A DNA stretch of 64,000 nucleotides from CAIXLI01 sp964587125 (GTDB lineage Bacteria; Pseudomonadota; Alphaproteobacteria; UBA9219), in NCBI GenBank assembly GCA_964587125.1, contig CAZPKC010000008.1:1-64000 (forward strand), in the 5' to 3' direction. The notes below the pieces were generated by a model, which did not search any database, was not told the origin of the DNA, and saw only the letters and a list, made by a program, of their open reading frames with translations. Positions 1 through 9,003 of this stretch are shown one piece after another (positions within the stretch are counted from its first letter, which is position 1; each line of letters opens with the position of its first letter). Both the position numbers and the translations under genes were made by a program.

Positions 1-400
1 TCAGCCGATCCGCCGACGGGTCGGCCATAGCCCAACCGTTGTCCACCATCCAGATGGCTATGTTGTCGTGCTCGACATAGCAAATCGAGATGAACCGCTT
101 TGCATCATCGCGCCCGATCTTCTGACGCACCTGACAATAGGTCGGACGTCCGTGAAGAAAAGCGGCAAGCGCGGCGTCAGTTTGCTCGGCGCAGGCCTTC
201 GGCTCCCGGTTCCATTTGCGACAGGCTTGATCGGCGTCCATGAGGCCATAAAGCCGATGCCGCTCGCCTTTGACCTCAAGCGTGTTGGCGTCGATGATTC
301 TTGTCGGTCCGGCATGATCCTTGTTCACGGCAGGCCAGAAGCATACGAAAGCAAAGAACAGGATGCCGATAATGACGGTACGGCGGACGACTGGAAACAT
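1..400 (-). CDS. SNase-like (thermonuclease-fold) protein, C-terminus outside window
   Basis: The frame opens with ATG at 400 behind an AGGAG-type ribosome site and stays open to the left edge, so about 133 residues are seen and the C-terminus is missing. Residues ~7-24 are hydrophobic and would act as a signal or membrane anchor. Then come RIIDANTLEV, HRLYGLMDADQAC and, near the edge, VDNGWAMADP. These match the start strand, the RL-x-G-x-D loop and the V-x-x-G-x-A helix of staphylococcal-nuclease-like OB folds. An exported nuclease is the best guess. The substrate is unknown, and catalytic residues cannot be checked fully because the gene is cut by the window edge. Confidence 0.6.
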   Translation of the reverse strand, partial: MFPVVRRTVIIGILFFAFVCFWPAVNKDHAGPTRIIDANTLEVKGERHRLYGLMDADQACRKWNREPKACAEQTDAALAAFLHGRPTYCQVRQKIGRDDAKRFISICYVEHDNIAIWMVDNGWAMADPSADRL

Positions 401-531
401 GGGGTGATCTCCTTCTCTACTGGTTACCGCCATTTGCTTGATGGGGCGCGAGGGAAGTAACCGGAGCCAGGTGCACAGCATCCTCCGGTCAGGGCTATGC
501 CGCAGCTATTTTAGTCACCGTCCAACCTTTC

Positions 532-1584
532 CTATCGAGAAGCGCTGACGGTCAGAATCATAAATGTATCTGGCTTGATATGCGGGCGAGGATGCGGATG
601 TTCCGGGGTCGCTGGATCGAAACCATCGGTTTCCGCCGCAGCCAGATAAATTGTGTGAGTTGAGGGATCGAGCGCCATCGTCCGGGCGGTCGGTAGCGAT
701 TTCAGGGTTTGAGCAACCGTGTAATGATCGGGGGCCGAAGCATCTACGATCGTTAATGTGCCATCGCCATTTGAACTGAAAGCAAATTTTGTATCAGGAT
801 CGAAAGCCGCACCGTCGCTATGGTCGCCAATGGGCATGGTCGCGAGTATCTTTCCTGTTTTTGCCGCGACAACAACCATCGCTTTATTTCCACAAGTGGC
901 AAACAGGCGCTGGTTATGAATATCAATGGCCAGCCCCGTGGGGCCATCGCAAGCTGGCGCAAGATCGTAGTGAGTGACAACTTTTAGACTTTTGAGATCA
1001 ACAACATCCATCTGTGACTTGTCCTCGAGATTGACGTAGAGCCGTCCCGCGTCGTCAATCACGGCAAACTCTGGCTTGCCGTCAAGCTTGATCGTACCGG
1101 CAACCGTTCCGTTCTTGGCATCAATAACAGTCATGTCATTCGTGCCGCCATTGGCAACAAAGATGCGCCCAGTGGCGGCATCATAAGTGACGACATCTGG
1201 CTTGGTTCCTGTCGGTATCGTGCCGAGTGGTTTCAAAGTTGTCAGGTCGAAAACGGTAACCGTGTTCGCCGCGCCATCACTAATAAAACCTTTACCAAAT
1301 TCCGGGGCGAGGGCAACGGCGTGAACGCCGTGGGTGTCAGGAATAGTGCCAATAACTTTTCGAGCGGCAACGTCCAGCACATCGACGCTTTCGCCGCGTG
1401 TGATAAAAAGCCGATGTTCCTTGGGATCGAAAGTCAGAATATCCCAACGTGTTGCACCGGGGAGATGAAGCGTATCCGTCACAGCGTAGTTCGGCTTAAC
1501 GCTGTCGGCCTGCGCATGTCCTGATAGAGTTGATAGGCAAGCAAGAATGCCGAGAACAAAGGCGCGGGATGTTTTTCCAAGCAT
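532..1584 (-). CDS. Exported YncE/YVTN-type beta-propeller protein
   Basis: A 350-residue protein with an N-terminal signal peptide (hydrophobic core ~residues 8-20, then GHAQADS). The rest is a chain of roughly 40-residue repeats carrying patterns such as TVFDLTTLKPLGTIPTG, MTVIDAKNGTVAGTIKL and MVVVAAKTGKILATMPIG, typical of seven-bladed YVTN/YncE propellers. No haem CXXCH motif is visible, so it is not a cytochrome cd1 nitrite reductase. Such proteins are periplasmic scaffolds, sometimes linked to metal or redox stress. The ATG sits directly against the TAA of the upstream membrane-protein gene, so the two are almost certainly one operon. The ligand is unknown. Confidence 0.75.
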   Translation of the reverse strand: MLGKTSRAFVLGILACLSTLSGHAQADSVKPNYAVTDTLHLPGATRWDILTFDPKEHRLFITRGESVDVLDVAARKVIGTIPDTHGVHAVALAPEFGKGFISDGAANTVTVFDLTTLKPLGTIPTGTKPDVVTYDAATGRIFVANGGTNDMTVIDAKNGTVAGTIKLDGKPEFAVIDDAGRLYVNLEDKSQMDVVDLKSLKVVTHYDLAPACDGPTGLAIDIHNQRLFATCGNKAMVVVAAKTGKILATMPIGDHSDGAAFDPDTKFAFSSNGDGTLTIVDASAPDHYTVAQTLKSLPTARTMALDPSTHTIYLAAAETDGFDPATPEHPHPRPHIKPDTFMILTVSASR

Positions 1585-2358
1585 TTAAGCCTCCTTTGAG
1601 TGGGTGCCTGCTTTTTGGGGCAAGACGAACAGACAGATAAGAATGAAGACGGCAATCACGGCAGACGCAAGCGGGCGGCTCAGCGCTACCCCTCCATGAT
1701 CCAACGGCTTGTCCAGAAAATCACCGACTGTGGCCCCGAGAGGCCGCGTGAGAATGAAGGCGCTCCAGAATAACCATACGCGCGATACCTTCGTCCAGAA
1801 ATAAAGGGCGGCAATCCCTGCGAGGCCTGCTCCAAAAACGAAAGCGCCGCCGACATAACCAAGACCACCAGTATCAGCCATCCAATCCCCCAGCGCGGTG
1901 CCAAGAGTCTGCGAAAAAGTAATCGCCGCCCAGTAAACCGCTTCCACTTTTGGCGTGTTCACCGTGTTCACGGAAATTGTTCCCTGCGCGCGATGCCAAA
2001 GGGCAAGCGTAGCCATAAGGCAAACAAAGAGCAGCGTTGTTCCACCCGTGTAGCCAATGCCAAGCGAACGGTCTGCAAAATCGGCCATCGTCGTTCCAAA
2101 CGTGGTGGAAGCGACAATGGTGGACCAATAGAGAAAGGGGTGAAATCTTTTGGCAATAATTTGCGCGATAACGAGGGCTATCAGCGCGACCAGAAAAAGG
2201 ACTGTGCCCGCCAGATACCCCCAACCCAGCGTCATGGTAACGGTGTCTCCACCCGTCTCGCCCAGCGTTGTCGCCGCGATCTTTATGATCCAGAAAGCCA
2301 GCGTAACGGCGGGAACTTTGCTGAGGCGCTCTTCATAAATCTTTTCCATGCCGAGCAC
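1585..2358 (-). CDS. Membrane protein of four internal repeats (COG4705-like)
   Basis: About 257 residues and strongly hydrophobic. Four copies of a two-helix unit can be seen, each with a T-x-G-x-x-x-(G/A)-D signature: TTLGETGGDTVTM, TTFGTTMADFADR, QTLGTALGDWMAD and RPLGATVGDFLDK. This fits the COG4705 group of membrane proteins, which has no established function. The start may be GTG at 2358 or ATG at 2349; the ATG has a GGGGTG stretch at suitable distance. It is the first gene of a two-gene operon with the propeller protein. Regularly spaced Asp and Gly-rich helices suggest an ion or small-solute pathway, which is inference only. Confidence 0.65.
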   Translation of the reverse strand: MLGMEKIYEERLSKVPAVTLAFWIIKIAATTLGETGGDTVTMTLGWGYLAGTVLFLVALIALVIAQIIAKRFHPFLYWSTIVASTTFGTTMADFADRSLGIGYTGGTTLLFVCLMATLALWHRAQGTISVNTVNTPKVEAVYWAAITFSQTLGTALGDWMADTGGLGYVGGAFVFGAGLAGIAALYFWTKVSRVWLFWSAFILTRPLGATVGDFLDKPLDHGGVALSRPLASAVIAVFILICLFVLPQKAGTHSKEA

Positions 2359-2509
2359 CCCATTCTACCTTGTGGCAAATAACTGCTGGATCGACCGGGA
2401 AGCCTCAGCTAGCGGATCATAACTGATTGGGTAGGGGGGGCAGGATAAGGAACGCACAGGAAGCCATCGAAAGATGCCTCAGCTACCTACGCTCAAATTG
2501 GAGTTCATC

Positions 2510-2528
2510 TGGTAGCTATTTGGTAGCT
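2510..2528. repeat. Pair of 8-bp direct repeats one helical turn apart
   Basis: TGGTAGCT occurs at 2510 and again at 2521, and an inverted AGCTACC lies at 2481. The pair sits about 70 bp beyond the 3' end of tRNA-fMet. Its 11-nt spacing resembles the 12-nt paired repeats flanking both ends of the tRNA-Thr island. These could be integrase arm sites. Confidence 0.3.
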
Positions 2529-2595
2529 GCGCTGAATCTGCGATGCTGGCGATCTCTTCGCCTTGTGCGCATCTTGTTGATTTTATTGTGAAATT

Positions 2596-2672
<77 letters not shown>

Positions 2673-2749
2673 ATACCAAACTTGCTATCGGCGAAACCGC
2701 AGCCCGATAGCACCTCAAACTTACGCCTTTGCTTCGCAAAGGCTAGGGC

Positions 2750-2786
2750 GGGCTGCTCCACCCCGCTATACCAAACATCTATCGGC
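2750..2786 (-). repeat. Partial copy of the tRNA-fMet 5' end and its upstream flank
   Basis: Bases 2750-2786 repeat 2655-2692 (the first 18 nt of tRNA-fMet plus about 20 nt of upstream sequence) with one substitution and a small indel. The copy lies 95 bp upstream of the real gene on its strand. It lacks the rest of the tRNA and cannot fold as one. The spacer has a CCTTTGC/GCAAAGG hairpin. It may be a duplicated start region or a recombination scar. Confidence 0.7.
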
Positions 2787-3056
2787 AGGATTAATGCAAG
2801 TAATGCCGATAAGAGGCGTTGTTTTTGGCTCTTTGATGAGGGAAAGTCAACCGGCATTTAGCCTTTTTGATTCCTCAAGAGCCGATTTCTCGTGAAAATA
2901 GAAAAACAGCGATAAATAAGGAAATACTTCTCTATAAATCCGCCGTTAAGACCCTGTTAATGGGACATTTGTATTGTTTTAACTAAGCGCGGATTTACCA
3001 CAACCGCAACAATTCCTAAGCCCCGGAACGCCCAAAAAAAGCCGCCAGCGATTTTC

Positions 3057-5603
3057 ATGAACGTGCCTCAGACATCAGAAACGAACGCCTCTCCGCCGAA
3101 GAAGCCGGAGAACGATAAACTTCCCGAAAGCATCGTTCCTTCCGCTTTGTGGGGCGTGGCGGCAATGACGGGGCTTGGAACGCTCGCGATTCTCGTCCCG
3201 CATCTGGCGACGGGAAATATGGCGGTGGGAGCCAGCACGTTCGTTGCGCTGATGCTCTTCGGCTCGGCGGGAGCCACATGGCGTCTTTTCAAGCGCACGC
3301 GGCCCGAAAGCCGGCAGGAAATTCTCCTGCGCGAAGCTTTCCACAGCGTCTTGACCCCTCAGCTCATCACCGATGAAAAAGGAAATCTCGTCCTCGCCAA
3401 CCGGGCTTTTCGCGGATGGATCGATCTGGGTTCGCAAAATGTGGAAAACGCCTTGGCCGCGCGTTTTTCGGCTTCGCCTGCGGTAACCAGCGACTTCGGG
3501 CAGATACGCGTGGCTCTCCAAAAAGGACATGCCGGAATCGCCGAACTTCCGATTGTGCGCGGCGGAAAAATAATCGAATGGCGCCGGATCGTGGCGCGCC
3601 CGCTCGAAGGATATACCGGCTACTATCATTGGCGCTTCGACGATATCAGCGAACGCCGCCGCATGGAAAAAGCCATGCAGGACGAACAAGCCAAGCTGGT
3701 TGACTTTCTGGGGAACGTACCCGTCGGCATTTATTCGGTCGATGAACACGGGCTGTTCCGTTTCGTGAACAAGACTCTGGCCGAATGGCTTCAGGTGACG
3801 CCGGAAGAGTTGATTAGAGGCGACGTTCGCCTGCACGATGTTCTGCGCGACCCCCCGAAAGGCGTTGTCGCGCATGCGATTGCGGCGGGGCCGCAAGGAG
3901 AATTGCTCGGCGAAGCGGTCATGCGCCGCCGCGACGGCACGCTGTTTCCGGTAGCGATCACGCAAACCGTCGTGCGGAGCGAAGACGGCAAGACCTTGCG
4001 CACGCGCTCCGTCGTGCGCGACCAATCGCCGGAGCGCGAATGGCAGCAAGCTTTGTCCGTGTCCGAGCATCGCTTCCAACGATTGTTCGCCGAAGCGCCG
4101 ATCGGCATTCTGCTTGTTGACGGCAAATATACGGTCATGGAATGCAATCACGCATTCCACGGGATTCTTCGCCGCCCGCGCGGCGGAATCGTCGGAACCC
4201 AACTTTCCGAGTTGATCGCACCCCCCGATCGGCAGGAAATGATGGACCGGCTTGCCGAAGTCCTGAACGGAACGGACCAAAGCAAGCCGCTCGAAGTTCG
4301 CATGGTCAGCGACCGCGAGATTATCACGCAAGTGTTCGTCAAACGCTTCGGACTTGTCGGCAAGGATTCGTCGGGGGCAGGGGAACAAAGCGGCCTGATG
4401 CTTTATTTCATCGACGCGACCGAGCAGAAGCATCTGCAAGTCCAATTCACCCAATCGCAAAAGATGCAGGCGATCGGCCAGCTGGCGGGCGGCATCGCGC
4501 ACGATTTCAACAATCTCCTGACGGCGATGATTGGCTTCTGCGATTTGCTTCTGCAGCGCCATAAACCCGGCGACCAAAGCTTCAACGACATTATGCAGAT
4601 CAAGCAGAACGGCAACCGAGCCGCCAATCTCGTGCGGCAGTTGCTCGCTTTCTCGCGCCAGCAGACGTTGCAGCCCAAGGTCTTGAGCCTCGCCGACGTT
4701 TTGTCGGAATTGACCAATCTTCTCCGCCGCCTGATCGGCGCGCAAATCCGGCTCGAAATGATTCACGGACGCGATGTCGGCCTCGTCAAGGTCGATCAGG
4801 GCCAGTTGGAGCAAGTCATCATCAATCTCGTCGTCAACGCGCGCGACGCGATGCCCAACGGCGGCACGGTCACGATCCGCACGCGCAACCACAAGCAGGA
4901 AATGCGCGTCATGCGCGGGCAGGACGATATGCCGCCCGGGCACTATGTCGCGATCGAAATTTCTGATTTAGGCATCGGCATTCCGCCCGAAAACCTTCAG
5001 CGCATTTTCGAGCCGTTCTTTTCGACGAAGGAAATCGGGTCGGGAACGGGCCTCGGCCTTTCGACGGTCTATGGAATCGTGCGGCAGACGGGAGGCTTCA
5101 TCGGCGTCGAAAGCACGGTGGGCATCGGCACGACGATCAACGTCTATCTGCCAGTCTACGAGCCGACGGAAGCCGATGCCGAAGCCAAGCCCGAGGAAAC
5201 GCGCGAAGACAAGCCGGGTCCCGATCTTACGGGCGCGGGCACGATCCTCTTGGTCGAAGACGAAGACGCGGTGCGCGTGTTTTCGTCGCGCGCGTTGCGC
5301 AACAAGGGGTACAACATTCTCGAAGCGCGCAGCGGCGAGGAAGCGATCGACGTGCTCGAAAAGGAAGGCGATCATGTCGATCTGATCGTCTCCGACGTCG
5401 TCATGCCGCAAATGGACGGCCCCACGATGTACAAGCACGTGCGCGAGAGATGGCCGAAGATCAAGGTGATTTTCGTCTCGGGCTACACCGAAGACCGCCT
5501 GCGCGAGCAATTCACGTCGGGCGAAACGATCTACTTCCTTCCCAAGCCCTTCACGCTCAAGCAGCTTGCGGGCAAGGTCAAAGACGTGATGGGCGAGAGT
5601 TAG
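3057..5603 (+). CDS. cckA: Hybrid histidine kinase CckA
   Basis: 848 residues. Two hydrophobic segments lie near residues 29-75, followed by PAS-type sensor regions (roughly 95-190, 210-330 and 345-455). The HisKA motif GGIAHDFNNLL puts the phospho-accepting His near residue 482, with HATPase N, G1 and G2 boxes after it (NARDAMPNGG, GIGIPPENLQ, GSGTGLGLSTVYG). A C-terminal receiver contains DLIVSDVVMPQMDG with Asp near 779 and the late FLPKPF lysine. This order and length match alphaproteobacterial CckA, which phosphorylates CtrA and CpdR through ChpT to control cell cycle and motility. It stands alone and its stop overlaps the convergent deaminase gene by 4 bp. No strong ribosome site precedes ATG 3057. 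Confidence 0.92.
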   Translation: MNVPQTSETNASPPKKPENDKLPESIVPSALWGVAAMTGLGTLAILVPHLATGNMAVGASTFVALMLFGSAGATWRLFKRTRPESRQEILLREAFHSVLTPQLITDEKGNLVLANRAFRGWIDLGSQNVENALAARFSASPAVTSDFGQIRVALQKGHAGIAELPIVRGGKIIEWRRIVARPLEGYTGYYHWRFDDISERRRMEKAMQDEQAKLVDFLGNVPVGIYSVDEHGLFRFVNKTLAEWLQVTPEELIRGDVRLHDVLRDPPKGVVAHAIAAGPQGELLGEAVMRRRDGTLFPVAITQTVVRSEDGKTLRTRSVVRDQSPEREWQQALSVSEHRFQRLFAEAPIGILLVDGKYTVMECNHAFHGILRRPRGGIVGTQLSELIAPPDRQEMMDRLAEVLNGTDQSKPLEVRMVSDREIITQVFVKRFGLVGKDSSGAGEQSGLMLYFIDATEQKHLQVQFTQSQKMQAIGQLAGGIAHDFNNLLTAMIGFCDLLLQRHKPGDQSFNDIMQIKQNGNRAANLVRQLLAFSRQQTLQPKVLSLADVLSELTNLLRRLIGAQIRLEMIHGRDVGLVKVDQGQLEQVIINLVVNARDAMPNGGTVTIRTRNHKQEMRVMRGQDDMPPGHYVAIEISDLGIGIPPENLQRIFEPFFSTKEIGSGTGLGLSTVYGIVRQTGGFIGVESTVGIGTTINVYLPVYEPTEADAEAKPEETREDKPGPDLTGAGTILLVEDEDAVRVFSSRALRNKGYNILEARSGEEAIDVLEKEGDHVDLIVSDVVMPQMDGPTMYKHVRERWPKIKVIFVSGYTEDRLREQFTSGETIYFLPKPFTLKQLAGKVKDVMGES

Positions 5604-6178
5604 CGCCCTTTTTTGACCGCAGCCAATCCCTTCCAATCTTCTAAATCCAGAGCGGGCTTTTCCTTCCTATATTTTGCATAAAGGGCGATCCCCATAGAAT
5701 CTTCCAAAATATCGACCTTGATATCCTTCTTGCGCAGCATTTCTTCATTGCCCGAGGCGTTCGTCACGTCGCCCACGACCACGCGGTCGAATCCGCGCAT
5801 ATAAATAAGCGTGGCGCACACGTCGCACGGGCTTAGCGTCGTGAATATCGTCGTCGCGCTGAAATCCACGCGGCCCGCGTCGCGTATCGCCGAAGTTTCC
5901 CCGTGATTATAAGGATCGCTATCCTGCACCAGCGTATTATGTCCCTTGCCGACGATCTGCTTCGTCTTGTTGTCGATAACGACGCCGCCGATAGGACATC
6001 CGCCCTCGTCGTATCCTTTTTGCGCGAGCCAAACGGCAATCCGCATAAAATCGCGGTCGCTCAATTTTGCGAAGAATCCCTTTTCGACGATCGAAGGCAA
6101 ACTTTTCGTCGGCAAATGCGCGATGAGATTAAGCGCCTCGTCGGTGACCGGCGCGTCTTTTGTTATGAAAGGCTTCAT
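5600..6178 (-). CDS. Zinc-dependent nucleobase deaminase, yeast FCY1-like
   Basis: 192 residues of the cytidine/deoxycytidylate deaminase superfamily. The zinc site is visible as HGETSAI (His and catalytic Glu) followed by TLSPCDVC (two Cys). The surrounding YNHGETSAIRDAGR and the VVVGDV segment resemble fungal cytosine deaminase more than bacterial TadA or Cdd, so cytosine or a related base is the likely substrate. The start ATG has a GGGGG stretch seven bases upstream. It converges on cckA with a 4-bp overlap of stop regions. The C-terminal extension (LDLEDWKGLAAVKKGR) is unassigned. Guanine deaminase is the main alternative. Confidence 0.75.
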   Translation of the reverse strand: MKPFITKDAPVTDEALNLIAHLPTKSLPSIVEKGFFAKLSDRDFMRIAVWLAQKGYDEGGCPIGGVVIDNKTKQIVGKGHNTLVQDSDPYNHGETSAIRDAGRVDFSATTIFTTLSPCDVCATLIYMRGFDRVVVGDVTNASGNEEMLRKKDIKVDILEDSMGIALYAKYRKEKPALDLEDWKGLAAVKKGR

Positions 6179-6376
6179 GTTTTAACCCCCGTTTCGGCAA
6201 GTTAGCATTAAATCTTTCTTTTCAACAAGATAAACGCAAGCTTTCCGCTTTGACCCCGATCATTCACCGGAATTTTTCCCCGTATTAATCGAATTTTATG
6301 GGAATCCGTTTATAATCCGGCTTGTTAGATTAGGGCTTTGTATTTCTGGTAACCATAAAACAACGCGAGATTTAAA

Positions 6377-6700
6377 ATGAACATCATTCCGCTTTTCCGC
6401 GCGCAACTGGCGTTTCATGCCTATCAATTCTTCGACAGGCTTCCTTCGTCGGACATTCAAAAGAAACTGAAGAAAAGGAAGTGGAAATTCACGCGCAAAG
6501 TCATCCATCCCGACGGAAAGCCGCTCTACGGCCCCGGTTCTCCGGGCTATATCGTGACCAGTTTCGGCCCCACGGTTATGCAAGAATCCATCTCTCTGCG
6601 CAAAAGACGCGCGGCTGATTTTAGAAGGGCATTGGCGCAGGCATACGACGCGCAGCCACGCGCAGTATGCGTTTTTGGGGAATTGGAACGCTGTCCTTAA
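6377..6700 (+). CDS. Small basic protein of unknown function
   Basis: 107 residues, rich in Lys and Arg (KKLKKRKWKFTRK), with a conserved-looking centre PLYGPGSPGYIVTSFGPT. No signal peptide or membrane helix. I do not recognise the family. No Shine-Dalgarno sequence stands out before ATG 6377. The codon use is like its neighbours, and the gene lies in the same direction as tldD, 100 bp ahead of it, so they could share a transcript. Confidence 0.45.
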   Translation: MNIIPLFRAQLAFHAYQFFDRLPSSDIQKKLKKRKWKFTRKVIHPDGKPLYGPGSPGYIVTSFGPTVMQESISLRKRRAADFRRALAQAYDAQPRAVCVFGELERCP

Positions 6701-6801
6701 CCGCGTTGTCGGGGTTGATTTGAGAAAAGTTTTGTCAGGCTTGATAACAAAAGCCTTGTCGCGTAGCCTGAGTAGCCGAATATTTTTGTTTAGCCGCTCT
6801 C

Positions 6802-8241
6802 ATGTCCTCCCTTTCCCTCACCGACGATCTATTTTACGCGCAAACGGGCATGGCCCGCCAAGGCGTCGAGCGCGCGGTTGACGACGCGCTTTTTGGAGCC
6901 GACGACGGCGAACTGTTTCTCGAATACCGCCAGTCGGAAGGTTTTTCGTGGGACGACGGTAAATTAAAAAGCGCGAGCTTCGATACGACGCAAGGCTTCG
7001 GCTTGCGCTCGGTGTCGGGCGAGACGACGGGCTTTGCCTATGCCGTCGAAATGGACGAAAAAGCGATCCGCCGCGCCGCGCAAACCGTCCGCGCAGTGCA
7101 AGCAGGGCACGCAGGTGCTATGACCGAAGCGCCGATCGGCACAAACAGGCATCTTTATTCGGACGAAAATCCTCTCTTGGGAAAAACCTTCGAAGAAAAA
7201 ATCCATCTTCTTCAACAAATTGACGCGTATATCCGCAATCGCGATCCGCGTGTGCATCAGGTTAGCATTTCTCTCGGGGCAAATTGGCAGGCCGTGCAAA
7301 TCCTGCGCGCAGGGGGTTGGCGCGCGGCGGACATCCGGCCCCTTGTGCGCTTGAATGTGTCGGTTGTCGTCCGCGACGGCGACCGCATGGAAGCGGGCGG
7401 GCATGGCGGGGGAGGACGCTGTGAATACGCGCGCTGGTTCGATCCGTCCGAATGGCAATCGCTCTCCGACGAAGCCTTGCGCAAGGCGCTCGTCAATCTG
7501 GAAGCCGTCGATGCGCCAGCCGGAGAAATGACGGTCGTCGTCGGTTCGGGCTGGCCTGCCGTTATGCTTCATGAATCTATTGGCCACGGATTGGAAGGCG
7601 ATTTCAACCGCAAGAAAACGTCCGTATTTTCGGAACTCATGGGCCAGCAGATCGCGGCCAAGGGCGTCACGGTCGTCGATGACGGCACGCTCGATGCGCG
7701 GCGCGGCTCGCTTAGCGTCGATGACGAAGGCACGCCGACGCAATGCACCACGCTGATCGAAGACGGGCGTCTCGTCGGTCTCATGCAGGACAGACTCAAC
7801 GCGCGGCTGATGGGCGTCAAGACGACGGGCAACGGGAGGCGCGAAAGTTTTGCCTCGTCGCCCATCCCCCGCATGACGAACACGATCATGCGCCCGGGAA
7901 CTTATTCAAAAGAAGAAATCATCGCTTCGGTGAAAAAAGGAATTTACGCGCCGGATTTCGGCGGGGGACAGGTCGATATCACGTCGGGAAAATTCGTCTT
8001 TACGGCCAGCGAGGCCTATGAGATCGAAAACGGAATCATCGGCAGGCCCATCAAAGGCGCGTCGCTCGTCGGCTCCGGTTTCGAAGCCTTGAAGCGCATC
8101 AGCATGATAGGCTTCGACACGGCGCTTGACGGAGGCATCGGCACGTGCGGCAAAAACGGACAAAGCGTTCCTTGCGGCGTCGGCCAGCCGACGATGAGGC
8201 TCGAACAAATGACAGTCGGCGGTAGAGGTTCATTCGCGTGA
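6802..8241 (+). CDS. tldD: Metalloprotease TldD
   Basis: 479 residues, the usual TldD length. The HESIGHGLEGD motif supplies the HExxxH zinc ligands of the TldD/PmbA family, followed by VVDDGTL and the glycine-rich C-terminal half (GGQVDITSGKFVFTASEAY, GIGTCGKNGQSVPCGVGQPT). With its paralogue TldE (not in this window) it degrades unfolded peptides in the cytosol and matures modified peptides. The last codons lie inside one arm of a large inverted repeat (8231-8398), so the repeat appears to have supplied or overlapped the gene's 3' end. Confidence 0.93.
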   Translation: MSSLSLTDDLFYAQTGMARQGVERAVDDALFGADDGELFLEYRQSEGFSWDDGKLKSASFDTTQGFGLRSVSGETTGFAYAVEMDEKAIRRAAQTVRAVQAGHAGAMTEAPIGTNRHLYSDENPLLGKTFEEKIHLLQQIDAYIRNRDPRVHQVSISLGANWQAVQILRAGGWRAADIRPLVRLNVSVVVRDGDRMEAGGHGGGGRCEYARWFDPSEWQSLSDEALRKALVNLEAVDAPAGEMTVVVGSGWPAVMLHESIGHGLEGDFNRKKTSVFSELMGQQIAAKGVTVVDDGTLDARRGSLSVDDEGTPTQCTTLIEDGRLVGLMQDRLNARLMGVKTTGNGRRESFASSPIPRMTNTIMRPGTYSKEEIIASVKKGIYAPDFGGGQVDITSGKFVFTASEAYEIENGIIGRPIKGASLVGSGFEALKRISMIGFDTALDGGIGTCGKNGQSVPCGVGQPTMRLEQMTVGGRGSFA

Positions 8242-8398
8242 GGCCGGGCTGCAAAACGCGGCGCGGGCAAGCTTTTGTTTTTAAAGCGCTACCGCCGCTC
8301 TTACCGCGCTCTGCGCTTCCGCTGCGCACGTACCCTTAAAGTACGCTTGCGCTGCGGTTCTCAAAAATCGCGTTTTTCGCCCCGGCCTGACGCGAATG
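8231..8398. repeat. Large imperfect palindrome overlapping the tldD stop
   Basis: The arms are about 8231-8260 and 8370-8398. CATTCGCGTGAGGCCGGGC on the left matches the complement of GCCCCGGCCTGACGCGAATG on the right, then ACGCG/CGCGT continues the pairing. The core is pyrimidine-rich and holds the small hairpin CGTACccttaaaGTACG. The structure spans the end of the tldD coding region. It looks like a repetitive palindromic element rather than a simple terminator. Confidence 0.6.
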
Positions 8399-8421
8399 TG
8401 GAGGGTACCTTATAGCTCAAC

Positions 8422-8457
8422 AAAAAAAGGCGGGGTTCCGAAAAACCCCGCCTTTTT
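8422..8457. terminator. Bidirectional rho-independent terminator
   Basis: AAAGGCGGGGTT-ccgaa-AACCCCGCCTTT stem with A and T tracts on both sides. It can stop tldD from the left and carD from the right. Confidence 0.85.
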
Positions 8458-8487
8458 GCAGACTCTACTCTGATAAACTCAAAAAGC

Positions 8488-9003
8488 TTATGCCGCCTTC
8501 TTCTCGCGTTCTTTTGTCAGAACGGTTTCCAGCTTCGTGGTGGCTTTTTCCTGATCGATCTTTTCGACGGCGGCCAACTCGCGGGCGAGGCGTTCCAGCG
8601 CGGCCTGATAGATCTGGCGTTCGCTGTAGGACTGCTCCGGCTGATCCGAACCGCGATGCAAATCGCGCACGACTTCCGCGATCGAAACGGGATCGCCCGA
8701 ATTGATCTTCGATTCATATTCCTGAGCGCGGCGGCTCCACATGACGCGGCGAATCTTGGAGCGCCCCTGAAGCGTGGACAAAGCCTCCTTGATGCGGTCG
8801 CGCGACGACAAGCGGCGAAGCCCCGACGTCTTGGCTTTAGAGACGGGAACCTTCAAACGCATGCGGTCCTGTTCGAACGAGATCGAATAAAGCATAACGT
8901 CCTGACCGGAGACGGAGAACGCATCGACGCCCTCGATACGGCCAACGCCATGCGCGGGATAAACGACAAAATCGCCTTTTTTGAATTCAAGTTTCTCAGA
9001 CAT
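8488..9003 (-). CDS. carD: CarD-family transcription regulator (CdnL)
   Basis: 171 residues from ATG 9003, which has an AGGAAGAGAG ribosome site. The frame extends further upstream but without support. The N-terminal RNA-polymerase-interaction domain begins MSEKLEFKKGDFVVYPAHGVGRIEG, and a helical C-terminal DNA-binding domain follows (MWSRRAQEYESKINSGDPVSIAEVVRDL). CarD/CdnL binds the beta subunit and stabilises open complexes at rRNA and growth genes; in Caulobacter it links growth to nutrient state. The gene is monocistronic with the terminator at 8422 behind it. Confidence 0.93.
   Translation of the reverse strand: MSEKLEFKKGDFVVYPAHGVGRIEGVDAFSVSGQDVMLYSISFEQDRMRLKVPVSKAKTSGLRRLSSRDRIKEALSTLQGRSKIRRVMWSRRAQEYESKINSGDPVSIAEVVRDLHRGSDQPEQSYSERQIYQAALERLARELAAVEKIDQEKATTKLETVLTKEREKKAA

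Noticed and set aside
532..1584. Cytochrome cd1 nitrite reductase
   Set aside because: The propeller repeats match but there is no CXXCH haem domain or d1-haem ligands.
3075..4943. Long open frame (622 codons) antisense to cckA
   Set aside because: It mirrors the codon structure of cckA on the other strand, has no ribosome site and no domain. cckA has every motif of its family.
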